A stretch of DNA of 64,000 nt from positions 77,790,002 through 77,854,001 of the forward strand of contig CM057832.1 of NCBI GenBank assembly GCA_030068075.1, written 5' to 3'. Position numbers and translations under genes: made by a program. Below are positions 33,725 to 45,084 of this stretch, piece after piece. This DNA is from Paguma larvata. Taxonomy: Eukaryota; Chordata; Mammalia; Carnivora; Viverridae. The notes below the pieces were generated by a model. The model ran no database searches, was not told where the DNA came from, and saw only the letters and a program-made list of their open reading frames with translations. Each line of letters opens with the position of its first letter. The stretch's first letter is position 1.

Positions 33725-33961
33725 TTTTTTAAAATGTTTATTTTTCTTTTTAAAGTTTATTTTGAGAGAGAGAGTGCGAGTGCAAGCAGGGTAGGAGCAG
33801 AGAGAGAGGTAGAGAGAGAGGGAGGAGAGAGAATCTCAAGCATGCTCTATGCTGTCAGTGAGGAGTCTGATGTGGGGCTCAAAATCACAAACCTGTGAGA
33901 TCATGACCTGAGCCAAAATCAAGAGGCCGATGCTTAACCAACTAAGCCACCCAGGTACCCT
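33725..33961 (-). mobile_element. CAN-SINE
   Basis: Reverse copy with a doubled tail (AAAATGTTTATTTTTC then TTTTTAAAGTTTATTTTGAG). The A/T-rich flanks AATTTAAAATTTTC (33711-33724) and GATTTTAAATTTTC (33963-33976) look like a decayed target duplication. Confidence 0.9.
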
Positions 33962-34139
33962 GGATTTTAAATTTTCAATAATAATGCCTAACTCTGTATG
34001 GCCTCTAGATTCAATAAATCTGTAGACTCAAGTAATGCACCAAATGTATCTTACCTAAGCCCAACTCTGATCTTATCCCAAAGTAAAATTTATTTTCCTT
34101 ATTCTAAGTGATTGCTACGATGCCCTTTCCCCCATTTAT

Positions 34140-34290
34140 CTTCTCACCTATTTCTCATCAGTAGCCTGAAAAGGTATTATTAGCCTCATATTTATGTATG
34201 TGGAAGAAGGAGTCAGGGGGCTCAGTGACTTGACAGATGTCACAGAGGTAAATAGGACCTAAATCCAGATCTCAAAGTCTATTTTTTTTC
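34140..34290 (-). mobile_element. MIR relic
   Basis: GGTATTATTAGCCTCATATT, GGGGGCTCAGTGACTTGAC and AGATGTCACAGAGGTAAATAG follow the reverse MIR core. Confidence 0.6.
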
Positions 34291-34720
34291 CTTTCAATTA
34301 TACCACAAATGCTGCTAAGGAAGTGCTTTCCTAGTTCCTTCTAAAATCCAACACTTGCCCAAGTCCTGGCTATGGATGAATATAAAGCTATTCATAGTGA
34401 ATAGTGAAATTCTCCCTCCGTGGTCATCAAGATATCATTTATTTATTTATTTTTTCTGATCTCCGATGCCTTCTTTTCTTCCTCCTGCTTGGCTAAATTC
34501 TGTCTATTTGTGAAATCATTTGGAAGGCATCAAAAGAAGACTCAGCCCTGTTAGCTGCCTTCTGTTTCAAGTAAAATAGCCTGGTTCTTAAGAAAGTACA
34601 TGATCAAGGTTTTCACAGTCTGAGTGCTAAAGAAGTAAGAAGAACAACACTAATAAGAAGGCCTCATAGCCTCAGGCTACTAAGGTGAAAGAAATAGGAA
34701 AAATAACCAAAACAGAAGGT

Positions 34721-35265
34721 TGATATGGACTGAATGTTTATGTCCTTCCCAAGTTCATAAATTGGAGCCCTAACTCCCAGTGTGATGGTATTTGGAGGTG
34801 GGGCCTTTGGGAGGTAATTAGAGCTAGACTGTGGGGCCTTCATGATTGGATAAATGCCCTTATACAAAGAGGAAGAGACATGAGTGCCCTCTTCCTCCGC
34901 CACAAGAGAATATAGCTGGAAGCCTGTGTCCAAAAGACGGGAAACGTGCCCTCACCAGATATTAACCTGCTAGCACCTTGATCTTGGACTTCTCAGCCTC
35001 CAGAACTGTGATAAATAAATGTTTATTGTTTGGGGCGCCTGGGTGGCTCAGTCGATTAAGCGTCCAACTTTAGCTCAGGTCACGACCTAATGGTTCGTGG
35101 GATCAAGTCCCGTACTTCAGATCCTCTGTCTCCCTCTCTCTGCCCCTCCCTTGCTCATATGCTCTCTATCTCAAAAGTAAATACACATTAAAAGAAAATA
35201 AATGTTTGTTGTTTAAGCCACTCAGTCTGTGACATTTGTTAGAGTAGCATGAGTAGACGAAGACA
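34721..35265 (+). mobile_element. MLT1 solo LTR with intact 5-bp TSD, split by a SINE
   Basis: Starts TGATATGGACTGAATG and ends GTAGACGAAGACA, with GTGATGGTATTTGGAGGTGG, CTAGCACCTTGATCTTGGAC and the polyadenylation signal AATAAA before the 3' part. This is a textbook MLT1 order. AAGGT precedes it (34716-34720) and follows it (35266-35270), the 5-bp duplication expected for MaLR elements. It is a solo LTR with no internal retroviral sequence. The AATAAA region is interrupted by the SINE at 35032-35195. Confidence 0.93.
35032..35195 (+). mobile_element. CAN-SINE with internal deletion, in MLT1
   Basis: Forward copy, GGGGCGCCTGGGTGGCTCAG head. The body jumps from AAGTCCCGTAC to TTCAGATCCTCTG, losing about 45 bp that include GACAGCTCAGAGCCTGG. 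The 19-bp duplication AAATAAATGTTTATTGTTT (35013-35031) versus AAATAAATGTTTGTTGTTT (35196-35214) has one mismatch and duplicates the LTR's AATAAA. Confidence 0.95.
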
Positions 35266-35387
35266 AAGGTGGAACTAGTGAACAGAAATCACTGATACAA
35301 CTAGTCTTTTCACATTTGCTATTAAGCATTGTAGGACTGTTGTACGTATATGTCCGTGATTTTGTTTCTTAAATCATAAATCATCCT

Positions 35388-35752
35388 TGTGGTGAGCAGG
35401 ATTCTAAGATGACCCCCAATGAGTCATGGCCTGTATATAATCCCATTGCCTTGAATGTAGGCAAAACTTGGTACTTGCTTTTAGCCAATAGTGTATAGCA
35501 AAGGTGATGGGATAGTCAGTCCTATGATTGCATTTTTTTAAATATTAGACTGTGTTAGCATCCTAGAGAGAGATTCTCCTGCTGGCCTATAAGAATGAGT
35601 AAGCCACCATGTTGTAAGGAAGCCACATGGCAAGGTACTGTGGGTGGCCTCTGGGAGCTGACAGTATTCCCACCTGACAGCCATCAAAAACCCAGGGACC
35701 TCAGTTCTTCAACAAATACAAACCATGAGCTCACGGAAGACACAGTTCTGGA
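35388..35752 (+). mobile_element. Old MaLR/MLT1-like LTR fragment
   Basis: TGTGGTGAGCAGGATTCTAAG, GATGACCCCCAATGAG, GCCACCATGTTGTAAGGAAG, GGCCTCTGGGAGCTGACAG and CTCAGTTCTTCAACAAATAC parallel the element at 62-636. The 3' third is lost near 35752 where a MIR begins. It lies 120 bp after the MLT1 LTR but is a different insertion. Confidence 0.6.
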
Positions 35753-35755
35753 ACG

Positions 35756-35870
35756 TAGGAGACTTGGCTTCATTCCTCACATTCCAATGAACTTACTATG
35801 GGACATCAAGCAAGTCCTACAACCTTTGGAAGCTTCAGTGACCTGCTCTGTGAAATGAGGGCGACTTCAA
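35756..35870 (+). mobile_element. MIR relic
   Basis: GACTTGGCTTCATTCCTCAC, ATCAAGCAAGTCCTACAACC and GTGACCTGCTCTGTGAAATG follow the forward MIR (CTTGGGCAAGTTACTTAACC..., TCTGTAAAATG). Confidence 0.6.
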
Positions 35871-35883
35871 GATCTTTAAGGTC

Positions 35884-36128
35884 TTTTTTTTTTAAATAAT
35901 TTTTTAATGTTTATTTTTTAATGATTACTTATTTATTTTGAGAGAGAGAGAGAGAGGGGGGGGGGGAGAATGAGCAGGGGAAGGGCAGAGAAAAAGGGAG
36001 ACAGAGGATCCCAAGCAGCCTCTTCACTGACAGCAGAGAGCCCAATGTGGGGCTTGAACTCACGAAATGTGAGGTCATGACCCGAGCTGAAGTCGGATGT
36101 TTAACCAACTGAGCCACCCAGGTGCCCC
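35884..36128 (-). mobile_element. CAN-SINE
   Basis: Reverse copy with a doubled A/T tail and a run of twelve G after the (GA)n tract at 35956-35967. Head complement GAGCCACCCAGGTGCCCC is intact. It abuts the L1 3' end that starts at about 36132. Confidence 0.93.
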
Positions 36129-36131
36129 AAT

Positions 36132-37030
36132 TTTATCCACCTTTTTTTAAAAAAATATAATTTACATACTATACTCAGTGCTCATCCCAACAAGTGCCCT
36201 CCTCAATGCCTATCATCCATTTTCCCCTCCACCCCCATCAACCCTTAATTTTTTCTCTGTCTTTAAGAGTCTCTTATGATTTGAGACACAGGAATGCTGA
36301 TGCATAGGGGCACGTGTACCCCAATGTTCATAGCAGCACTTTCGACAGTAGCCAAATCATGGAAACAGACCAAGTGCCCATCAACTGACTAGTGGATAAA
36401 GAAGATGTGGTACATATACACAATGGACTACTACGTGGCAATGAGAAAAAATGAAATCTGGCCATGTGTGGCAACATGGATGGAACTGGAGGGTATTATG
36501 TTAAGTGAAATAAGTCAGTCAGAAAAAGACAGATACCATATGTTTCCACAAATAGGTGGACTTTGTGAGACTAAGCAAAAACCAGGGGGAGGGGAAGAGG
36601 GGAAAGGAAAAAAAGACACAGAGGGAGGGAGATAAAACATAAGAGATTCTCAAAGACTAAGAACAAACTCAGAGTGAGGGGGGCGAGGGAGAGAGGAGAG
36701 GGGGTGATGGGCATTAAAGAGGGCACATGTTGGGATGAACACTGGGTGTTATATGTAAACCAATTTGAAAATAAACTATTATAAAAAAAAAAAGACCTAA
36801 AAAAAAAAAAAAAGAGTCTCTTATGATTTGCCTCCCTCTCTGCAACTATTTTTTCTCACTCCCCTCCCCCATGGTCTTCTGTTACATTTCTCAAGTTCCA
36901 GATATGAATGAAAATATATCTGTCTTTCTCTGACTGACTTATTTCACTTAGCATAATATCCTCCAGTTACATCCACATTGTTGCAAATGGCAAGATTTCA
37001 TTCTTTCTCATTACCAAGTAGTATTCCATC
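36132..37030 (-). mobile_element. L1 3' end, older, split by an opposite L1
   Basis: Antisense to carnivore L1: CAGTGCTCATCCCAACAAGTG and CCCCATCAACCCTTAATTTTT on the left, then after the inserted element TGCCTCCCTCTCTGCAAC, TTATTTCACTTAGCATAATAT and TCCATCCG on the right. 5'-truncated near 37030 in ORF2. With 36284-36811 removed it is continuous. Confidence 0.92.
36284..36811 (+). mobile_element. Young L1 3' end inserted head-to-head in an L1
   Basis: Sense L1 from AGACACAGGAATGCTGATGC through GGGCACGTGTACCCCAATG, ATGGATGGAACTGGAGGG and GAACACTGGGTGTTATATG to two A tracts. A perfect 19-bp duplication AAGAGTCTCTTATGATTTG at 36265-36283 and 36812-36830. It is 5'-truncated at about 528 bp. The equivalent of the (CA)n site is unexpanded here (GGTACATATACACAATGG). 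Confidence 0.96.
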
Positions 37031-37130
37031 CGTGGCTAGTGTTGACACTAATTGCTACAGGATTTTTAGCCATATCAAATATATCAAATATCCTATCAAA
37101 CACATATTATCATCATATATTAAAATTTTC

Positions 37131-37319
37131 AAAAATTTTTAAAAATTTATTTTTGAGAGAGTGTAAGTGGGGGAGGGGCAGCGAGCGGGGGACAGAGGAT
37201 CAGAAGCAAACTCTGCACTGAGAGCACTGAGCCTGATGTGGGGCTTGAACTCATGAAATGTGAGATCATGACCTGAGCCTGAGTCGGCTGCTCAACGGAC
37301 TGAGCCACCCAGGCGCCCC
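37131..37319 (-). mobile_element. CAN-SINE
   Basis: Reverse copy with GCAGCGAGCGGGGGACAGAGG (retained CpGs) and head complement GAGCCACCCAGGCGCCCC. No clear target duplication. Confidence 0.92.
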
Positions 37320-40300
37320 ATCACGGTTTATTTTAATCTGGCTCACTTATTTATTGTCATTGTCACCCCCTCCTCAAGTCTATTAAAATTAGCTTCCTCA
37401 GATTTTGACTTAAGAACTCAGGGAGAGGTCTAATGACCAGTTCAGAAAGGTGTCTAAGAAAAGTTGTGTGATGAACATTAGCACCGTTGAGAAATGTCCT
37501 TGTAAAATTAAGAGGCGAGATACAGCTAAAGTCAAAAAAAAAAAAAAAAAAAAGAGAGAAATGGGAGTTTTGTTTTCCAAAACACTTTCAGGTATATGAA
37601 AGATGGATTAGATGTGATTTGTGTCTATTTCTGGAGGATTGCACCCTGTGGGAAAACAGAGCAAATCCCCAGCCTCCCTGGAGAGGAGGCAGCTCTTTCC
37701 CCAGGTGAGACTCTTGTGTCAGAAGACAGCACCTGCCCATCACCATCAGAATGCTGGTGGTTCAGCAGGTTCATCTTAATGGTGTGCATTTGCTCACGCC
37801 TAAAAGAGAGAAATGGACAATGATGGAGCCACCAACTGTTTTATTGTACTTTGTCACTGTTATGAAAGCATCATAGTTCATAGTTAGTATGAGTAATGAG
37901 CCTTGGAGAGGCAAAGCCCCATGCTGCACAGGGTAAATGGTATGTTCCCTCCTGATCCCACAAGGCGCTGCAAACAAAGGAGACTTCTGCTATAAATAGG
38001 ACCTGGGTCAGGAAATGCTTCATGCAAGTATTAATAATCGATGTGCTACACAGACAGTGGAAGGTGAGGGCTGGGGTAAAGATCATCCCGTTAGGGAAAG
38101 TAATGAAATTCTGGGGAAACGAAGAAATGACTTCCTTTGCTCCAGGTGGCAGTTGGTATGACCAGATGAAGGAATTCTTTATTAATTTAAGTTTCCCTCT
38201 TGGCATTGACTTAGCTCTGCAGATGACACAGGAGTCCTGGAGCTTACTCTAGGAAGTCAGCCCTCTGGAGCAGGGGAGTTAGCCATCATTTGCAAACTCG
38301 CCTCGAGACTGGAAACAAAGCTGGAAGACGGGGCTGCCAAAGCCAATCGCTGCAACCTGTGGCAGGCTCGCCCAGCACCCTAGGAGAGAGGACCCTCCCC
38401 CTCGGTCGTCCTCGAAGGTGCACCGGCTGCCGCTCTTCCCGCACCTGTCACACCTCTCAGCCTTGGCAGAATGAAATGAGGAGACAGCTGGAGTCATTAT
38501 AGTTCCTGTGTTTGAAGTAGCCCAAATGAAAAACAAACAAACAAATCTGGTGAGTTTCATGTTTCTTTTAAGAGTACAGAAATGCAGCTGCTAAGTGCTG
38601 TAGGAGATCAAAGGAGCCTTTTAAATTCAGGACACCAAAGTGTTCTCCCTGGCTTGATCCTTGGTGGAGATTTTGTTAGAAAACTTTAGAAGGGAGTTGC
38701 GGAAGAGGGTTAGGTCTCTCAAACTTGTCTGAATTGTTGTGATAAGTCCTTTGTGAGGCTCTTTAGTGTCTTCATTTGCTGATCTCTGTGGAGAAGGTGA
38801 TGGTGTAGTGAGCCCCTAGGTTGTAATTCGGGTGGTCGGTCAAGTGTATACTTGAAAAACATTTGTTTAATGGAGTGATAAGGTAATATGATTGATCGCT
38901 ATTGTCGGTTTCTTAGAGACCAAGATTATATTCTGAAGCATCCAGCAATTTCAGTGCCTTCAATAAACAAAGTTTAATCTTAGCCCCTAAGTTTGAAATT
39001 GTGTCTTAAAATATAAAGACGTTATGCAGGTAAAATAACTGCAATATGATTTTCAGTGTACATTGTGTGATTTTAAATAGCTCATACTCCAAAATGATTG
39101 GGGCAAGCAAACAATGAGTATTTATTGTTTTCTGTCAGTACCTTAGCACTTATTAATTTTCTTAACAGTCAGAGAATGTAAAATTACTTTGTCATTGTGG
39201 ATTGCAATAAAAAAATGAATAACAGTAAATAGATATTCAAGTTTTCTGCACATAAAAAAATCTTACGTTTTTAAAGTTATCATTTCAATTTTATTTTGAC
39301 CAGAATTGGTTAAATGACTGGTTTGCGAATGGTTTTAACTTTAAAGTCATTTTTCCTTAATTTGACATGTTCTTAATGGCTTCTTGATCATGTCACCCTT
39401 CTATGTAGCAGCAGAAGATTTAAAAATATGCTCTATGGATGGAACTAACATCGCAAATGTGTCTTATAATACATTTTAGTTATTGTTGTTGATAGTGTTT
39501 GGTTATTCTGAGATTTTTTTTTTCCTATTTGTTATCTAAACTAAAACTAGTTGCTTTTGGCTAAATCCTCCCCCCCACCTGCCGCCCCCATGGCTTAAAT
39601 AATATATCTAAAAAATTAATTTTGACCTGTAATTGCTTTAATCCACAAATGTACTTGAGAACTCTTTAGTTCCTAGTTATTTGGGTTAAGTTCCAATCTT
39701 ATTTTGATAGTTTTAAGGGGCTTGCCGAGGAGGGGGAAGAGGTGAAGAGGCTCTTAATTAAATAATGTATAAAGGTTAAACATCAAACACTCGTGACTGT
39801 TATCATCATAATTCTAAATCCCAGCTGACCCTAGGTATAGATCTCTTCCTCCAATAAATGCTAACCTCCTCCGTGTATTTTTTCTTCTGTTGACCTGGTT
39901 TTCATTTTCTTAGCCTCTGGGGATGTAACTGCATAAAAGGTAGGTTTGAGGTTTACATTTGGGACACATACCAGAATTTGGAATTGGAATTGGAAATACC
40001 AGAGGAATTCCCAGGCCCTGGTTGGAGAACATTCTCAAGGTGGTCTTGTCAAGGTACTGAGTGGTAGGGTTGGCTGGTTGTCTGATGAAAGGCAAGTACG
40101 CATCTAGCCGCAAGAGACACTCTGGTTTTTAAATGATGTGTGTAGAATTTCTGGAAATGAAACTTTAAAAACAGGTTATTATAGCCATTCAACGAAAAGC
40201 CATTTTTATTTATTTCCTGCCCAAATTTGAGGAATGATTCACAACCATTTTAAACTGGTGATTGGAATCTGGTTTGCCTGGTTGGAAGAGAGCTGTGATT

Positions 40301-40600
40301 TTCTTCTACGTTGTCCGTGAAATGCCCCCATTTTTCTTATTTTGGTGGCCTATTTTAGTATAGGTTTAGGTGTTCATTTCTTAATTTACATTAAAAAATA
40401 AATCCATTCAATTTTTAAAATCGAGTTTAGCATATGTAAATTAATTTTATTAGAAATTTCGCAAGGTCCATGGGAGTTGAAAAATTCATCAAGGTAGTTG
40501 CTTCTTAAGTTCATAGTAAAATACATGTCACTTGTGAGAAAAAAATATTTTAAACATGGTATATGTTCATTGCAGATAGATCAGAGATATAGAGAAGTAC
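37320..40600. other. 3.3-kb repeat-poor block with a small CpG cluster
   Basis: No young insertion is visible, unlike the surroundings. 38299-38441 holds 11 CpG dinucleotides in about 143 bp, well above the local density. TATAAATAGG at 37991-38000 is a good TATA-type match. 38600-40600 is AT-rich with many TTAAT/ATTAA words. No coding frame with a recognisable domain was found. This could be a constrained noncoding segment, but that is inference. Confidence 0.4.
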
Positions 40601-40615
40601 AAAAATAGTTTTTAA

Positions 40616-40808
40616 GGGGCACTTGGGTGGCTCAGTTGGTCCAGTGTCCGACTTTAACTCAGATCATGATCTCGTGGTTTGTTGAGTTCGAGCCCCACAT
40701 GGGGCTCACTGCTGTCAGCCTGTCAGCACACAGCCCACTTCAGATTCTCTGTCCCCTTCTCTCTGCCCCTTCACCACTTAGACTCTCCCCGAAATAAATG
40801 AATATTAA
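40616..40808 (+). mobile_element. CAN-SINE
   Basis: Forward copy, GGGGCACTTGGGTGGCTCAG head and AATAAATGAATATTAAAAA tail. The tail of the body differs from consensus (CTGTCAGCCTGTCAGCACAC, a local duplication). AAAAATAGTTTTTAA before and AAAAATAGCTTTAAA after form a decayed target duplication. Confidence 0.92.
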
Positions 40809-40823
40809 AAAAATAGCTTTAAA

Positions 40824-43800
40824 AACCACTCAGTTTCAGTAGGCAGAGAGAACTATTAAATATGGTGTATTTGTCAGTATAAAGATGCATAGTTTTTAAA
40901 AAGTGGGACCATACTGTATACAAACTATATCCTGCCCTTTTTCTTAAATATTAATTATTTTCTAGCCTTGGCTATTTTTAAGTAGCTACATAATTTTTTT
41001 TTTTGCACAGAATTCAGTTTCTGTTATTAAACTCGCATAATTGTCTTTTCTTCTTTGAATTTTTGGTCTTTGGATACATCATGTATGAATGTGAAACATA
41101 AAAATTATAATCCTAATGACAGAGCATTTACTAGGTACTTATTACCTACTCCTGAATAGCCTCATATTTAAAATTTGAAACCTGTAATGACAAACTCATT
41201 GTTGTTAAACATAGACCATTAGGTAACATAATATTCTATTAAATGGAAAAAATCATAATTCTTTAATATATTCCCATCCTGATATTTAAGATTTCATTTT
41301 AGAATAAGAGGATATAACAAGATTTGCTTGGCACAATGCATTTTGTATATTGAAAACAGGTTCTTCCTTATTTCCCAAATATGGATGTTTTCACTTCTTC
41401 ACAATGGAATACTTCATTATGGGCATGGATAAAGGACATTATTTGCTTCTGGACCTTCATTTTAATTTAAGCATTGCAAACACCAATTACTATAGCTAAT
41501 ATTGGCTAAGTGGGTTCTATAAAGATTTATTTTAAAAAGATGTAATAAATCATTAATATATCAAGGGAATACCTTGTAAGGAGTCTACCTTACAAATCAT
41601 TTAGAACACCTCTCCCTCATGGCTACCGTGTATATTCGTAAGCAAATAGAATATTGGCTTTATTAAAATTCTCAAGGTACTTATAATACTACTACTTCTA
41701 ATATAATAATAGTAGTGTCAGCTGAGATCTTTGGTTTTAGGTGGGTTATAAAACCAGTAGGGGGGTGATGGATTTTGAAAACCTAATTATCAGTTACTAG
41801 CTTAAAATATCATTTGGCTAGAAATTCCTACTTAATAGTTCCCTGCTCTGTACTAAAATTCTTAGGAAGACATTCTAGAAGATAAATTCATAATACTTCC
41901 AAAGACCAGGTCTCAGAGTCAACCTGTTGCCTTTTTCTGGGAGAAATTTTACTGGATTAAAAAATATCAGTGACGTAAGGTTCAAGGTAACCAAAATATG
42001 GGAAGAAGTCCAACTTATACCTTTTCTTGTGTTGGTCTTCTAATTCACAACCTCATGGTCTATACCAAACAGGGAACTGAGTTTCTGTCTCTCTGTTGGG
42101 TGCTGTTTTTGAGGAAGGCAAGCCAAAGTACGCTATGTTTCTTCTAGATATTACCATTTCTCTTTCTAAAACTGTCAGAGATGGCAGACCACGTAACACA
42201 GCTGTGGAGACAGGAAGGTGGATTACCAGTGTTGATGACATTGTACACCCTTGGGTAAATCCCTGCAGGTGGCGGGGAGCAAGAGAGAAGCCCAAGAGCA
42301 GTGCACGTGGAGTTGAAGTTTGTCATGTGCTCTTGCTCTAGCCCTTCAGCCACGTGGCTACCTGAACAGGGCTGTGCAGTTTGCACTTGGCCCCAGGTGA
42401 ACAGGGCAGATAGAGATGGTCTCAAAAGGGAACAGTGCTTTTTTGAAGTGTGTGTGCGTGTGTGCGTGTGTGCGTGTGTGTGTTTGTGCACATGCACTTC
42501 ACGCAAAGTCCTTGCATGTCCTAGTGGTTGCCTTGTGTTTAGAGCATCAGAAACCCAGACTGTGTAGGTAGGGAAAAATACTCACCAAGGTCAGTAGAAG
42601 CATGATGTAAATACTTTTGGACCCTGGAAACTGGAATGTGAGCTGTGCAAATCAGACTACCTCCTGGCAGCAGAAATCTGAGAAGGGGATGTGACCAGTG
42701 CCCAACTGGACCACGACTGAGGCCAAGGGAAATTCTCAGTACCTCTGTGTGTGTTAGAAAACGCCTGGCTGAACTCTTTTTTATTGAGATTGAGTTCCAC
42801 ATTGTTCAATAACAGATGACATTGAAAAATACTAGAGGGAAAATAATCCGGTCATCCTCTATGTGGTGAGATTGTGAGGTCGTGGACGATTATTATTTTA
42901 TTTGAAAGTAACTGCAATAAAATTTTAATAATCAGAAAAATGAAGGTCATCTTTAAGTAAGGAGAAAAAATCTGCTGAAGCTTTTATATTCATTTGTACT
43001 CTTAACAATACAATTGAGATCTTTCTTGCCTCTTTTTAAATTTACTTTTTTCTTCATTAGTGAAGGTACCTAATAGACAGATCTATCAATAGTTCTATTT
43101 TCCTTTTGAACTGAAATCTCCAGCGATCCCACCTTTTGGTTTACCACACACAGTTTGGTTAGGTATGGCGGTGAGAGGAGAAAGATTGCTTAGTCACCCA
43201 GATTTTCACCCTTCCTGGAGGAGTGACACCACAAGCCACACCTGAAACAACTCTTTTCATCTCAAAAATTTCCCTCCTTGCTCTGGTTAGAGGATGTCCG
43301 TGTACTGGGCAACCAAGGTTATGTGATCTGGCGGGCCAGATCCGATTAATGTTTTTAATTGTGATTTCAAGATGTAACACACCCAGGGAGATTTGTTCCA
43401 GATGGATGCAGTACAAAATGAAAAATAAAATAAAACCCCCTCCAAGCACAATATTGTTCTGAACACTTCTTTGAGGCATCAGCAGGTTTTGAATCATTGG
43501 AAGATGGGTTGAAGGCATTCTCTGCATCATTGTGCCTTTCTGAGTTATTCAAAATAAGCTTTAATTTTAAAGGCTTTTCTCTGTAGCTCTATCCCCTACC
43601 TGTCATTGATGATCTCACCTATTATATTAAGAAGAAGTGACAGAGAAAGGTAGATAATTCATAAGTGTGGATGATTATGACTCTTAAGAGTATTTTATAT
43701 GATATACCCAATATTTTCTCTTAGTGCATCAAAAGTTCTGCATGTATTTGTGTGTGTCTGAGCATACTTTAAAAGGTCGAAGACTGTGCAAAAACTTTGT

Positions 43801-44834
43801 TTGGAAAATAATAAGTGTTAAAAGCATATGAGTAAACCATTACATAAAATCTAATAAAACAAATACACTTGACTGTTTTCTGTATATACACACAAGTTAT
43901 TGGGATATTTAAAAATATCCAATAAAAGAGTTTAATTATGTCATAATTTCTGATAGTTATTAGATTCCTTATTTGTTACATATCCTATAAAGTAGAAATA
44001 AATGATTGAAATGGCTCTTAGAGTTTGCAAGCACAAACAAATTTGGGAGGAAGATACTTTCAGGAGTAAATTAATTTGGATTTAGGTCAGTGAAGATTTC
44101 ACACACACACATTCAGTTTACAAATTGATGAGTTTCATCTTGGTGCTCTAGATTTAATAACCAGTTCTTACAACCGATAACTAAGAACATAGTTTTGCAT
44201 ATTAAGATCTACTTTATGTCTAATGCAATTTTAGTTTGTGGTTTGTTGAGGACACTCAAGATTTATCCCCAGGGTATTTCAGTTGTGAAAACAAAATAAA
44301 AAACCTAGTGTGGTTACTTCTCTTTGATTTTGTAATCATTTGCCTTTTCTCTTTGAATTGAGGTAGCCTTAGAAAAATAAAAACTTCCTTAAACTTTCTC
44401 TTAGAATACAGAGGGAAAAAGAATGCATCATAATCAAGGGCCTTAGGTGTTTGAGGAATAAAACTTTGTTTAGGAAATCTGTTCCATGTTAAATCATCAT
44501 CCAGAATGCAGAAAATTAATTGGGTTGAGTATGAATTAGGAGGTGTGGATTTTGTTCTATGTGATCAGATCACGGGGAAAATTTACATACACATACAAGA
44601 TGAAAACTTAAGAAAGTTACTAAAGAATATGTTTAAAGTGTGCACACCTCAGACAATTTAAGACAGGCCTCTCCATAGCTACCTTAAGCTCCACTTCTAG
44701 GTAAATCCATTTAGCAGTTTGCCATTAAATTCTTCCTTCTGGGGATTCCATAATCTCTAAAACAAAAGGAATAATAAAAACCCATTTCAAATGTTTAGGG
44801 AATAGTCACGATCATTGAGGCTTTGTTCCCAATT
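40824..44834. other. 4-kb repeat-poor block
   Basis: No SINE or LINE recognised. 42050-42420 is more GC-rich than its surroundings. 43159-43530 has a 123-codon open frame on the minus strand without a recognisable domain. A TGTGCG-type repeat is at 42449-42483 and a (CA)n run of about 7 units is at 44099-44112. Confidence 0.4.
42449..42483. repeat. (TGTGCG)n / (TG)n repeat
   Basis: Compound GTGTGTGCG units, three or four copies, ending in a short TG run. It contains CpGs, which are otherwise scarce nearby. Confidence 0.9.
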
Positions 44835-44843
44835 TAGATTTCT

Positions 44844-45063
44844 TTTTTTTTTAATGTTTATCTATTTATTTTTGAGAGAGAGAGAGAGAGAGAGAAAGAG
44901 AGTGAAGATGAATGGGGGAGGAGCAAAGAGAGAGAGAGAGAGAATCCTAACCTGGCTCTGCACTCTCAACTCAGAGCCAGATGAGGGGGTGGAACCGTGA
45001 GATAATGACCTGAGCTGAAATCAAGAGTTGGTTGCCTAACCGACTGAGCCGCCCAGGCGCCCC
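44844..45063 (-). mobile_element. CAN-SINE, first of a tandem pair
   Basis: Reverse copy with long (GA)n runs and intact head complement GAGCCGCCCAGGCGCCCC. TAGATTTCT occurs at 44835-44843 before it and at 45314-45322 after the second copy. The decayed TAGTTTTGATTTCTTC sits between the two SINEs. Confidence 0.92.
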
Positions 45064-45084
45064 CTGCCCCTAGTTTTGATTTCT

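Noticed and set aside
36601..36720. Purine-rich GGGAGG tract as a G-quadruplex or promoter element
   Set aside because: It is the ordinary purine-rich part of the carnivore L1 3'UTR, also present in the L1 at 32018-32567.
37991..38000. TATAAATAGG as a gene promoter
   Set aside because: Good TATA match, but no transcribed unit or conserved start context can be seen downstream, so I do not list it as a feature.
38503..38549. Possible 47-bp exon between TTATAG and CTG|GTGAGT
   Set aside because: The donor is good, but there is no polypyrimidine tract before the AG and no partner exon. Chance is the simpler explanation.
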